Assembly: GCA_021234155.1 (NCBI GenBank)
Contig: JAJEKV010000002.1
Location: 26,032,617 to 26,096,616, forward strand
Length of the DNA: 64,000 bases
Reading direction: 5' to 3'
From: Isoetes taiwanensis
Lineage: Eukaryota > Streptophyta > Lycopodiopsida > Isoetales > Isoetaceae
A program made the position numbers and the translations under genes. Positions 47,301 through 56,127 of this stretch are shown in pieces. The notes beneath the pieces are model-generated. The model searched no databases. It was not told the DNA's origin and was given only the letters and a program-made list of their open reading frames with translations. How positions within the stretch are numbered: position 1 is the first letter of the stretch; each line of letters opens with the position of its first letter.

Positions 47301-47649
47301 AGCTGAATATAGTGCATCATCGCTGGCTGCTAAAGAAATAATCTGGGCAAGGCGATTACTAGCTGAGATTGGGGCAGTTCAAATTGGACCTACCTCTTTA
47401 CTTAGTGACAGTATAAGCTGCATTGCTATTGCAAAAAATCCAGTTCAGCATGAACGGACAAAACATATAGAACTACATATACACTTCATCAGAGATCTAG
47501 TGGAAAAGAATCTGATAGAGATGAAATATGTAGAAACGGCTAGGCAACTAGTAGATATATTCACTAAGGCACAGACAGAACAAAGACTAAATTTTCTTAA
47601 AGAAAATTTAGGAATATCAGATGGATTATGGCATGAAGGGGAAGTGTAG
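44239..47649 (+). CDS. pol: Copia Pol: protease, integrase, reverse transcriptase, RNase H
   Basis: The frame is open from 44239; no ATG is required if it is made by frameshift. Protease has DSGAERS (44428). Residues below are counted from the codon at 44551. The integrase zinc finger has His89, His94, Cys121 and Cys124, and its catalytic triad is Asp151 (HTDLC), Asp211 (SDRGGEY) and Glu247 (NGVAERKN). Reverse transcriptase has MDVKTAFLNA and the YVDD box near 704. RNase H has YADADWGG, KSTSGY and SSAEAEY. No in-frame stop or missing catalytic residue is seen. The TAG at 47647-47649 lies three bases inside the 3' LTR, so the C-terminus depends on LTR sequence. Function: copying the element RNA into DNA and inserting it. 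Confidence 0.95.
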   Translation, partial: RQGKIHGGVSSRGRARRYTGINVTREAQEAPQQDAKDEDEVNASLTFPTFNKIEANKGDGFIVDSGAERSVVNSTDLLKDVTASQYSQHVQLGNGALQRIEGNGLLQLYDLEGKIVNIKNVLCVPGLWRNLISVSQLVDMGYRLSFDSSGCKVYYDNEIKFFAKRMGNLFQLKNNLVSPRLHDVIVPCAELWHGRLAHTHIENVKYMIKKGMIEGSFTKDKRFLCPGCLLGKITRLPFPKSKKRAGEQLELVHTDLCKRTGRTGKRYFISFIDDYSRRCKCYVLANKHQALQAFKLFVSETENETGKKLKCLRSDRGGEYLSRKFKSFCQEHGIRRQLTCRYTPQQNGVAERKNRTILDAVRSMIKEAGLPNYLWEETVKAAVFIQNRLPSSSINGGIPEVLWTNKEQSISYDMFKMYGCLAYVHIPEELRQKLDNKAEIGYLIGYDELSKGYRIFMPDTKKIVVSRDIVFDEHKLYKDKFTIKCTEEQRKQEVTKSDDKFQFEADIDSDSDEENADDSAPIGENADNNGTPVEQTQVQSAQEGAAPQSRHLDEQMPAQATRQKKKRTQTEILRDVTSDISAEEYGRTGSGKSRRISVKPVRYPALLSILEPSLPQSFNEAVHSSDSEEWIRAMSEEMKSFVDSETYDVVDCPQNKNIVGNKWIYRIKTNADGSKRYKARLVAQGFSQRKGVDYDETYSPIVKLTSIRLILAAANALDLELHHMDVKTAFLNAKLDDEIYMRQAPGYEQGNNLVWRLKRAVYGLRQSPREWYHCMNNYLRERGFEKFKNDGNLYIYREDVNFCIIALYVDDCIMAASKTSCLESCKRILKQRFKMTDLGELKQFLGIQVKRDRSKGILTLTQTKNILNMIAKFRLQDANVAKTPLVPGHKISAAMCPNTSEDAREMEDVPYQQLIGSLLYVANNTRPDIAYPVNLLSRYLQNPGRQHWIAAKRILRYLKGTLNQGITYKSQDLNLYAYADADWGGNLDDQKSTSGYVLMIGGGPISWKSKKQKAVAMSSAEAEYSASSLAAKEIIWARRLLAEIGAVQIGPTSLLSDSISCIAIAKNPVQHERTKHIELHIHFIRDLVEKNLIEMKYVETARQLVDIFTKAQTEQRLNFLKENLGISDGLWHEGEV
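47635..47644 (+). promoter_or_regulatory. Polypurine tract
   Basis: GAAGGGGAAG directly before the 3' LTR, the expected primer for plus-strand DNA synthesis. Confidence 0.85.
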
Positions 47650-48063
47650 GAAGTGATCATGCTTCATAATGCCATAAGTGCTCCACGGCTCAAGGGGAAA
47701 AGGTTTGATGTCAATGGTAATGTGTTCTCATAAGACAAAGGGGAAAAAATAAAAAGTAAACGCAATGGTAAGGAATAGTTACCTGAATCGAATGGATAGC
47801 TGGACATGCTAAAATAGAAAAGGGAGGCCGGAATAGTACAGCGGCAGATTTTGAATTCGGCAGAGGGCGGTGCACGATCGGATGTGGAGGCTGGTTGATT
47901 GGAGTAAATCGGCATTCCAGTGAAGATCCGTTGCTTGTGCTATCGGGTGTATATAGGGGTAAATCCATTTGTTTGTTTTGCTTGCTTGTGACCATTGTTG
48001 CAATATTGAAGACGTATGTGTGAGGGTTGAAGCATTGTTGTTTGGTTATTAATAAATCCATCA
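47645..48063 (+). repeat. 3' LTR of copia element
   Basis: 419 bp, same sequence as the 5' LTR by eye. Followed by the target duplication CATAT. Confidence 0.97.
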
Positions 48064-48068
48064 CATAT

Positions 48069-49610
48069 GTACAATGAATAATACACTCGCCATTGAAATT
48101 TCCAACTCACAATAAATAGAATATTGTTCTTTATAGTCAAGGCCTTAATCAGGGGATGGAGTATGCTACAGACGTGTCCTTTGGCTTTTATATTGTATAT
48201 CAAATTAGCCCAAAACATGCAATAATGCCCCTCACATCCGCGCTCACATTCACGCCTTCTTTCCTTTTTAGCATTATGTCAAATACAAAAATTGACACAT
48301 TCTTTATTCTGGCCAACAATAAAACAATCACCCTTTCAAATTGTAGTAAAGCCCGGTTTGATAGGATAGGATAAACATACAAAGTGCCTTCAATTCAAAA
48401 CAAGATAAAAACCCATCCATGCAAGAAATGTTGCAGGTTTGTTTCAAATAGGTGTTGCATATTCAAATAATCCTACATTGAACCTTGAAACCAAAGTTTG
48501 GTGGGTTGTGGCAATCGTTATTTTGGATTGGTCAAACAAGCCCCTCCCTCTCCCATTTAATCACTCTTGTACATGACAAGTCGCAGGGTGGGGTTTTAGC
48601 ATCTTATTGGAGTGCCCCTCTTAAGGGGCAACTTGCTAGTAGGAGGGTGGAATTTCGCATCTTGTAGTAGAATTGGATTGTATGTGGATTTGAAGTTTGA
48701 TGGATTTTAGATGTCCGAAACAAAAATCTGTAAATAAATTGTCGATAAGTGATATATATGTATGGGGGGATGGAAACTGGGGAGTTGATTCCAGGGGAAT
48801 CCCGCGACCGGCAGGAGCTGGGAGCGTGTCCTAGAATCATTCCAGTTTTGTCTTCCCACGTCATGATAATTGGGAGTCTGCTGATCACCTGCAGGGGACA
48901 GCTTTAGCAGAAATCATAGTATCGTTTTCCATTCTGGAGGCGAAACCAACGACCCAGTTTCCACGATGTACTATACAATGATGTATGTGAATGAAAGAAT
49001 GGCATCATCTCCCTCCAAAAAAAAAAGAGTGAATTGTGGCAAACATAAACCATGTGGTATAAGGTGGAAATGACAACTCTAAAACACGAGCCTCAAGACA
49101 ATGGAGAAGCTCGAATGATGACAATTTAAGCAATACAAAGAATATTAGTAACGGAAGCTTTAAGCAACATAGTGTCAAGCAAAATCCTAGAGATATGGAG
49201 TGACACTAAAATCAAACAAGGCTAAATAATAAATTGTTTGTGTGCATTTATAATACATATTGGCATGCTATGGGGGCTATATATATATACCATGGTGGAA
49301 TATATGATTGAGGATGGAAGATGAAATTTTTTTAGCTTAGCCATTCCAGATCGATTGCTTGCTACATACATAGACCAATATATGTATGCTGCTTTTAGCT
49401 CGGATTTTCCCTTCTTACCATAGTTTGGACATTCTCTCCAGTGAGTTTTTAGTCCCCATTGTACTTTATAACTCTTTATAACTTTTTCTCTGGAAGTCCT
49501 TAAGAAAAATATATACCAAGTATGTAAAGAGTAAGAGTATGCTTGCTTTTTTCTCCAATTTCATAGACCGTTTAAATACATTGATACATTACACAAGAAG
49601 CAACCCAAGT
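48069..49610. other. Non-coding interval
   Basis: Contains GCCCCTCTTAAGGGGCAA at 48613-48631, a variant of the palindrome at 11308, 17060 and 23096. Otherwise AT-rich with no recognised feature. Confidence 0.45.
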
Positions 49611-49616
49611 AATAAA

Positions 49617-50309
49617 TCAGGGCGCCCTCAACCTAGGAAAAACAGAGGAGCGGATAGTTGCCAAATCATTCCACATTTTTATCCTTGTTCTAAGATCACT
49701 GGACTTTGCAGACATCCTCAGAAACGAATGAAGACGAAGCAGTTCTCTATCCTGGCGCTTATTTTCAAACGCAAATCGACTGACAGACAGCCCATTTTCA
49801 GGGTTCAGCGCATAAGACCATGGATTATCATCAACAACGATAACCCTCTTCAAATCTCTGCCTAGTTTCGACAAATCCTTCATCCCTCCCTTTGAACAGG
49901 AATCCTTGAACAACCTGTGAGAAATACGCCCACATGGATCAATCACATCTATTACAGCATCTGCATACACCCTCTCTGCAGAAGTGAACAAAACGATTTC
50001 ATAAATTTCTGCCATGCCTTGCAGGAACTGATCCAGACCAGGCCTTTTCCACATGAAAATGTTCGCTTTGGACTCTGAATCATACAGATTAACACGAAGA
50101 ACAAAATCATGGTCGTCTGTGTGATTTTCAAAGCTAGAATCGACCAAAGTTTGGTCCAAATCAAGGACCAGGGTGGGTTTTCCGGCCTGATCAAGGTTCT
50201 GTTCTGGAAGCAAAAATTTATGCTTAGCAAAAACTGGGATTTTGCCGCTGTGAAAATTGCTGTAATCCTTTTGGTGAGGATGAAGGATATGGCTGATGAT
50301 CGATATCAT
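49617..50309 (-). CDS. FCP1/SCP-like HAD phosphatase (NIF domain), paralog 2
   Basis: Intact intronless protein of 230 residues, colinear with the gene at 23515-24180. DxD is at Asp50 and Asp52 in LVLDLDQTLV, with the same Gln53. KRPG, LFTSAERVYAD, KDLSKLGRDLKRV and VVDDNPWSY follow in order. It is nine residues longer at the C-terminus. Resemblance continues into the leader (GGAGCTGCCGGAT before the ATG), so both arose by duplication that included upstream DNA. A TATATA at 50367-50372 (minus strand) is 60 bases before the ATG. Two open copies with conserved catalytic residues suggest selection. A role in dephosphorylating a nuclear protein is inferred from the family only. Confidence 0.87.
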   Translation of the reverse strand: MISIISHILHPHQKDYSNFHSGKIPVFAKHKFLLPEQNLDQAGKPTLVLDLDQTLVDSSFENHTDDHDFVLRVNLYDSESKANIFMWKRPGLDQFLQGMAEIYEIVLFTSAERVYADAVIDVIDPCGRISHRLFKDSCSKGGMKDLSKLGRDLKRVIVVDDNPWSYALNPENGLSVSRFAFENKRQDRELLRLHSFLRMSAKSSDLRTRIKMWNDLATIRSSVFPRLRAP

Positions 50310-50366
50310 TTTGGAGCTGCCGGATGCAAAATTATGTTGGCGAATCCAGATATTCAGTTACAAGAA

Positions 50367-50372
50367 TGTATA
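50367..50372 (-). promoter_or_regulatory. Possible TATA box of phosphatase paralog 2
   Basis: TATATA on the minus strand, 58 bases from the ATG, with an A/T tract behind it. Position fits a short leader. Confidence 0.4.
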
Positions 50373-50379
50373 TAAAAAA

Positions 50380-51760
50380 AAAAGGGGATTAAAAAGAGGG
50401 GCTGGCGTGTGGCCCGGGGCGAATATTGAGAAAAAGGGCACGAATGCCCCCATTTTGCCGCAATTCTTGAAATAATGATTTGGGCGGTAACCATCAGAAT
50501 AAAAAATTGCTTCTGCATTCTTCATCATGTGCCACCTGTTCTATTCGTTACCCACTTATCTTTAAAAAAATCACCAAACCTTGACCTTCATGAGCAATTG
50601 CACTTCTTTGGGTTTTGGCACACACTCTATCCTTGCCTATTTTTGTAGGTGTAACTGATGTTCTTAGCATGACTTTAACCCATTTATCACATGGGACCAA
50701 GAACTTTTTACATTGCACATGCTAATCTGTGTAGCAAGATGCTTACACATGAATATTTATCCTGATAACTAGGGCTGTCTGACAACGTGATTGAATGGCT
50801 AGAAACTTGGCATAAAACAACTATTGAGGGCTATGTGACAACGTGATTGAACGACTAAAAACCTTGGCACAGAATCAGAGCCCATTGGCTTGTATATCAC
50901 GTAAGATGATAGAACTTTGACATCCGTGGAGTTAACATTGCATATGGCACTATTCAGCCACATATGTATATGGCATCACCTCACGTGGAGATCTGAAAAA
51001 TGCTCGACATCATTTGGTAGCTATTGCTTTTCATCCAATCAGATGTATTTTTGCTTTAAACATTCATTCGTGGGTATACATTGCGAGATGTACCATAGTC
51101 CATCTTCTATATAGTAAAATGATAACAGGGTGTCATATAGATTTCTAAATACAGAATTTAACAATTGGTGAATTGTGCCATTTCATCTTGTCGAGGATAA
51201 AGTTCAAGTCAATTCGCTCCTTTGGAACATGGTCTACCACCAAAGTCACAGGTGCAAATATGACAGGCACCAGTCTAGTGATAGCGACCTTAGAACCCAT
51301 GGTTTCAATGTGTAATCGGTCACATAATCCCCATTAAGAAATTTTAGTGGTATCATAATTACTAAAGAATGCCAGCATCATTTCTATGTTTTTTTTTTTT
51401 TTTTTTTTTTTTTTAATTATTTCTAATAAGGTACAGTTGTGTCTTACTAATGACCATAAATACAAATGGTATGATACTGCTTAACATCTGCATGCAGCAG
51501 GGTATGAAAGAAACACTCTGAGAAATAGGTACGGTACGTTAACTGATGATTTCCCCAATGTTCTGCATGTAATATACATGAGTAACTTCATCATTTTGAA
51601 AATTAAGCTACTTATTGGCAGATGTCTCACACTTGTGCTTAAAAGTGTAACTTAACCAGTTTCGTTTTCTATCAACCCCCTCTTGCTAAAATATTTATTA
51701 TATAGACTTAATATTTGACATTTAACTATGTCCACATACAAAATGTTTACAGCAAAGAAT
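50380..51760. other. Non-coding interval
   Basis: Has a diverged tandem pair around GACAACGTGATTGAA (50781 and 50837) and a run of 26 T at about 51390-51415, possibly an old poly(A) tail on the other strand. No gene recognised. Confidence 0.45.
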
Positions 51761-51992
51761 TAGGGCTACAAGAAATCCGGATAAGGGCCGGATGCGACCT
51801 CGGCCGTGAAGCCAACCTGGAATACTTGCAACTAGCTCCGACATGCAGGTATAATCCTTGCATGCTTGACACATATCTGTAGATGCAGTTTACAGTTGAG
51901 AATTGCAGACCCTACGGTTATGGCTTCCCATGTAAAGTAGCACAGTCGGTGGCAAGTGCTAGAACTTAGGAAAAAGGAAGATTATGTCTCCT

Positions 51993-52000
51993 TATAAATA
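51993..52000 (+). promoter_or_regulatory. TATA box of copy C
   Basis: TATAAATA, 62 bases before the ORF1 ATG, at the same place as CATAAATAG of copies A and B. Confidence 0.6.
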
Positions 52001-52061
52001 GAGCTTCTATGCCAAATGCGGCTCTATATACTGCTTAAGCGCCCACTGAGTGTTGGGCAGC

Positions 52062-52379
52062 ATGACAAGGAGGAAGGGCGATCTGGGTATGGCCACAAGG
52101 AAAAGAATAGAAGAAGAGAAAGCTAAGTCTGCTAAGGTGAGAAAGCTCTACCAGTTTCATAAACCTGCCAATGTGCCCAACTTAGCAGAAGGATCCACCA
52201 CAAAAGCCAGCAATGCACCTACATCTGATTGGGAGCAGAATAATCATGGAGAGAGCCCTCCTGAGAAAGGCAATGAGGCAGATCTTGTGCAAGACAGAGA
52301 AAATTGTCAAATTATAGACAAGGGCAAAGATATCATGGAGCAGGATGCTGAAAATACACCTTCATATCAAGCTCATCAG
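52062..52379 (+). CDS. Retroelement ORF1 exon, copy C
   Basis: 106 codons, MTRRKGDL start, basic N-terminus, VRKLYQFHKPANV, polar tail ending YQAHQ at a CAG|GT donor (52380). Roughly three quarters identical to copies A and B, with changes spread so that the RKKG and FHKPA parts stay fixed. This pattern suggests selection on the protein at some time. Function unknown. Without splicing the frame would end at 52436. Confidence 0.6.
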
Positions 52380-53209
52380 GTTTTATCCTCACTAATAGTA
52401 GTTCATATATTGCTAAGCAGGATAGGATCTGGTTGAATTATGATGTTATATGCCCCAAGCATAATAGATAAATGCTGGGATCTAACTTGTTGGACTGCTC
52501 ATATATTTCTTGTCATTGTATACTGATTTATCTTGCAATACATAAAGCATTCATGCCTAAATGATGGCTGCTCCATTTTCATGCTTGATTTGGTTTATCT
52601 AGTAGTGTAAACTGCTAACAATTATGAAATGATTGCTTATCCTGTCTTCTCCTACACATAATTTAATAGATCTGAGGTTTATAAGTCCTTGGCTATCTTC
52701 CTCCGATCGGTTCTATGGATCTAACCTCTTAGCCTTGTCTTGCTTTACACTAAATATCTTTGGCCTAAATGAGTCTTTTGCACCATGGGGATGCCCGACT
52801 AAGTTTATCTAGTAGTATATAATTCTAATAAATTTGAACTGTTTTGCGTTATGCTACATCTTATAAGATCCGAAGGTAAGAAATGATGATAGGCTACATA
52901 TTCTTGGCCGACTACCTCGGATTTTTTCTGTTGTAACTAATCCCATGCCTCTGATCATATTTGTGGATCTTATTTCTTCATCCTAAGCATTGAACTTATG
53001 AGAATGTAAGGGGATGTAAATCTGCAATTCTCTGCTCTCATTTTGCATTATGCATACCATGCAGCTTCACAATAGGGAACTGGCCGACTGAGGTGGAGCA
53101 GGCTTGATGTTCACAAAAATGCAAAACAAAACTTGCTAACTTATTTGTCTTGCATTTTTTATGTCTGTACCAATTTGGGAACTCCTTCGATGTGAAGGGT
53201 GGTAAACCC

Positions 53210-53300
53210 AAGAAGTTTATAGCTTACCTGCATGTCCTTTTGATTTTACCCTTCTCAGGCTAATTATTGATTGGTTGGCATGCAGGTAACCAAACTTCTT
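53210..53300 (+). other. Conserved two-helix intronic RNA hairpin, copy C
   Basis: Outer helix AAGAAGTTT (53210-53218) with AAACTTCTT (53292-53300), 9 bp. Inner helix TTACCTGCATG (53224-53234) with CATGCAGGTAA (53279-53289), 11 bp. The helices are joined by 5 bases (ATAGC) on one side and CC on the other. The inner 3' strand contains CAG|GTAA. A TTCTCAG acceptor-like site ends at 53258, so AG...GT encloses exactly 27 bases (53259-53285). Confidence 0.8.
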
Positions 53301-53400
53301 GCTCATTGTTTGGAGTTCACATGTTTTCTTCATGAAATGCACATCTATTTTGTCTTATTGGCTTAAATTCAAATAATGCTGTAAGTATCTTGACTATAAA

Positions 53401-54190
53401 ATTGTTCTAAGATAAGAAGTACTTTCAATATCCTTTTTACTGTCATTCTGCTGCTTACTTGCAGTAAGATATTCTGTAAAAATTGTTTCTATGATTATGA
53501 AATTCACTTAGTTCATATATACTTTACCAAGTGAGTATGTCTTATTACTATGCTTGATTGGCATTTTTTAACGGTTTACATCGTTTTCACTTTTTATGTT
53601 CTACTCTCTCGGCCACTTATATCTTTGTTATAATAATTTTCTAAGGGTCTCCTCCTTTAGGATCATAAGGTTTGTCACATTTTATGAGCTTGATCTTTGC
53701 TTTCACATACATATATTACATGGTTTAATCATTTCACGATTTTTTAAGTATGAAGCAACCATGCATGTTCATCATGCTCTCTCATTTGTTCATATAAATA
53801 TGATTAGCGGTCTGAAAAAAAAGTCTTTGCCTTAATAATGGCCAAAGTAGAAATATGTCGGTCCATTACTTATCCACTAAAATAGATATCTTGTAAATTA
53901 TGGCTGGGGCTTATACAAACATATCTTGCATCTTCTGATTTTTCTAGGCTCTATACATAGATCAGTAAGCCTCTTTAGGTTATAATTGGACATTGTTTAA
54001 CAGTATTTGGCTTTAATGACTTTGGTTCTTAAATAGACATATGTAGACTTGTCATGCTTGGTCTATAAATATTCTAGTTCAGATTTTCTAAATACAAGGC
54101 ATGATGATACTTTTTGACAACAAGGGAAGTATTTGGCAGTCATAAAGTTGTTCAATGTTACAATATGCTATCTAATTATGATTGACCATA
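53401..54190. other. AT-rich interval upstream of RT element
   Basis: No feature recognised; one 79-codon ORF (53596-53835) without motif. It may be the remnant intron of copy C. Confidence 0.4.
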
Positions 54191-54196
54191 TCAGGG

Positions 54197-54237
54197 CCTA
54201 ATAATACATTAACATGATCACCTGATGTATTATTAGG
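54197..54237. other. Perfect 13-bp hairpin before RT element
   Basis: CCTAATAATACAT (54197-54209) and ATGTATTATTAGG (54225-54237) with a 15-base loop, about 75 bases before the region shared with the downstream copy. It may mark the element edge or be a chance AT-rich stem. Confidence 0.45.
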
Positions 54238-54737
54238 ACTGCTAATTGGATCTTATTTTTCCTAAACAGGATTTTTAACATTTGTATTTTGTCTTTGACA
54301 AGATTAAAGGTTTTTTTTTTTTTTTATGTATTATTTTGTATTTTTTCTCTCTTAATCTTCTTCCTATAGTCTATGTCCCTAAATCTAACATATATCTGTG
54401 TCCTCTTTTTTCTACATCAATCTTTTGTACCTTAGAACTTTTGAGTTTTAATCCCCCTTTTTTTCCTATCTTGCAGTTTCGTATCTTTGTTCTGTTTTAC
54501 AAAACTTCTAAAACTAGGGTTTACTTTCGGCACCAAATGTTCTGGCCATGGATGGCGATGTCCACCTATACTAACAGTTCGGCTTCACCGGTTTGGCTTC
54601 AACGAATGGTTGGACTGCCAGGGTTGCATTGCTGGCTGCTCGTTCATTTACCCTTTTTAAGGGTTATCTGTATGTATTATTCCCATCATAAAATTGCTTC
54701 TTGCTTTCGGCTGTTGGCTGGCTCTTACCTTCTCTGG

Positions 54738-55029
54738 ATGGGAAGAAAGAAAGGCGGTTTAAACAAAGCTACCATTCTTAGATTGGAGTTAGATAGGAAA
54801 ATGGCTGAGAAGAGAAAAAGGCTGTTCAATTTTCACAAACCTGCTAAAGTTGCGGATCCTTCTAAAAAATCTGCTGTTATGGAAGGCCAGGGCTGCTCGG
54901 TTCCCATTATTATCGATTCTGGGACTAATTCCCCCAAGTTGGCTGCGTGTTCCCATTACTCCTGTTATTGCTCTCATGAATGCTCCTGTTCAACTGGATA
55001 ATCCTACTACACCAATGGGCGTCAAACAG
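54738..55029 (+). CDS. ORF1 exon of RT element, copy 1
   Basis: Begins MGRKKGGLNKA, then KRKRLFNFHKPAKVADPS, clearly related to ORF1 of copies A to C. The frame reaches a stop at 55001, while the CAG|GTCACC donor at 55029, corresponding to that of copies A to C, lies in the +1 frame. Either a frameshift has occurred or the end is spliced differently. The partner copy at 59558 has the same feature, so the change came before the duplication. Confidence 0.5.
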
Positions 55030-55454
55030 GTCACCTCTTATGTCTACATTTTGTTACAAATTACCTTGGATCTGTTCCTTATAACTCTTGGAGGTGGCCA
55101 TTAAAATTTTAACTTCTGTAGATTTGGTTCTTTAAATACTGTCCCTTTTATGATCTATTCTATTTCCTTGTCTCCTCTGTAAGTTTTATGATATTTGCAT
55201 CCTAAATTAACTGATCGTTTATGTAGTATTTCCTGGCCATGATTTTCTCTTAATATTTTGTCTAGTTCTGTTGTTTTAAGTTACCATTTAAGTTGCTGCG
55301 TCAATGCTTTCCATATCTTTTGTGGGCTTTCAATCCATTTGGTATAATGCTGATCTTATGCATAAACTGTTGTTTAAAATTATACTGGTCTTATGGTTGA
55401 CATTTGTAATTATTTTTCTAAGTTTCTTATGGTGATAGGCGTTAAGCCGGTTTT

Positions 55455-55538
55455 AGTCCACTGCTTACCTGCATGTAGCTTAACTTATTACCCTTCTTAG
55501 GCTAATATTGTTTTGGTTCTACTGCAGGTAACCGGACT
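55455..55538 (+). other. Conserved two-helix intronic RNA hairpin, RT element
   Basis: Inner helix TTACCTGCA (55465-55473) with TGCAGGTAA (55523-55531), extended by GTAG (55475-55478) with CTAC (55519-55522). Outer helix AGTCC (55455-55459) with GGACT (55534-55538). The linkers are ACTGC and CC, matching ATAGC and CC of copy C. Outer-helix bases differ entirely from copy C yet still pair. TTCTTAG ends at 55500, and 27 bases (55501-55527) separate it from GTAA. Confidence 0.78.
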
Positions 55539-56127
55539 CAACCCTCCATGTGGTTTCTTGGTCTCAGTTCGAGCATGATTACTGCTCCATGCTACTTTTT
55601 CTACCTTATGGTGATTGGTTTCAAAACTTGAACAATTTCTGGCCTGATTTTGTGCACCACCTTTGTGGGTTTAGATGGCCTTTAATGTTTTATTTTCATA
55701 TAAACTTGCTGTTTTTTCCTGGTTCTCTTAAACAGTTTGACTCTTAGTTATACTATTACATGTGGCAACATCCTTTAATCCATCACTTATGTGATTATTT
55801 CTGTTTACTTCAGTTTAATCTTTATCAGTTATTTAATCTAATAGTTATTCTTCCATTAATTGTTCTATATCTTTCCTTTCTTGATTTCTATCTTTGACTT
55901 TAGGCTTCACTTATGCATTCTGTTATTCGGTTACCTCTTTCCTTTATTCTTTGCTTTTACTTCTATCTTGTTTTCATCTCTCTATCCTTTTATTTGGTTT
56001 TTAATTTGTTGTCCTTTTCATTTCTTTCTTATTCTTTTAGCTTATTTTTAGATCCTTATCAAGGCTTGGGTAGGATTCTGCACCTAATCTTATTCAAGGC
56101 TGCAATCTAAAAAACTTGATCTCCCGC

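Larger units (their letters stand above)
42882..48063 (+). mobile_element. Complete Ty1/copia LTR retrotransposon (5182 bp)
   Basis: Two 419-bp LTRs (42882-43300 and 47645-48063) that look identical, TG...CA ends, and a perfect 5-bp target duplication CATAT (42877-42881 and 48064-48068). Behind the first LTR is a primer site, and before the second a purine tract. Gag, protease, integrase, reverse transcriptase and RNase H come in the copia order. Identical LTRs mean very recent insertion. The one doubtful point is that gag and pol are in different frames. Confidence 0.97.
51760..53400 (+). mobile_element. Retroelement 5' part, copy C
   Basis: Plus-strand copy of the family seen at 1-8885. 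The upstream block ATCCGGATAAGGGC at about 51776, TATAAATA at 51993-52000, ORF1 exon at 52062-52379, and the intron with the conserved hairpin at 53210-53300 follow in the same order as in copies A and B. It is clearly diverged from those, so it serves as an independent witness for which bases are correct. Similarity fades after about 53400. Confidence 0.8.

Noticed and set aside
55860-56110. Hydrophobic small ORFs (also at 62707-62957)
   Set aside because: Pyrimidine-rich intron sequence duplicated with the retroelement; translation of T-rich DNA gives apparent membrane segments.
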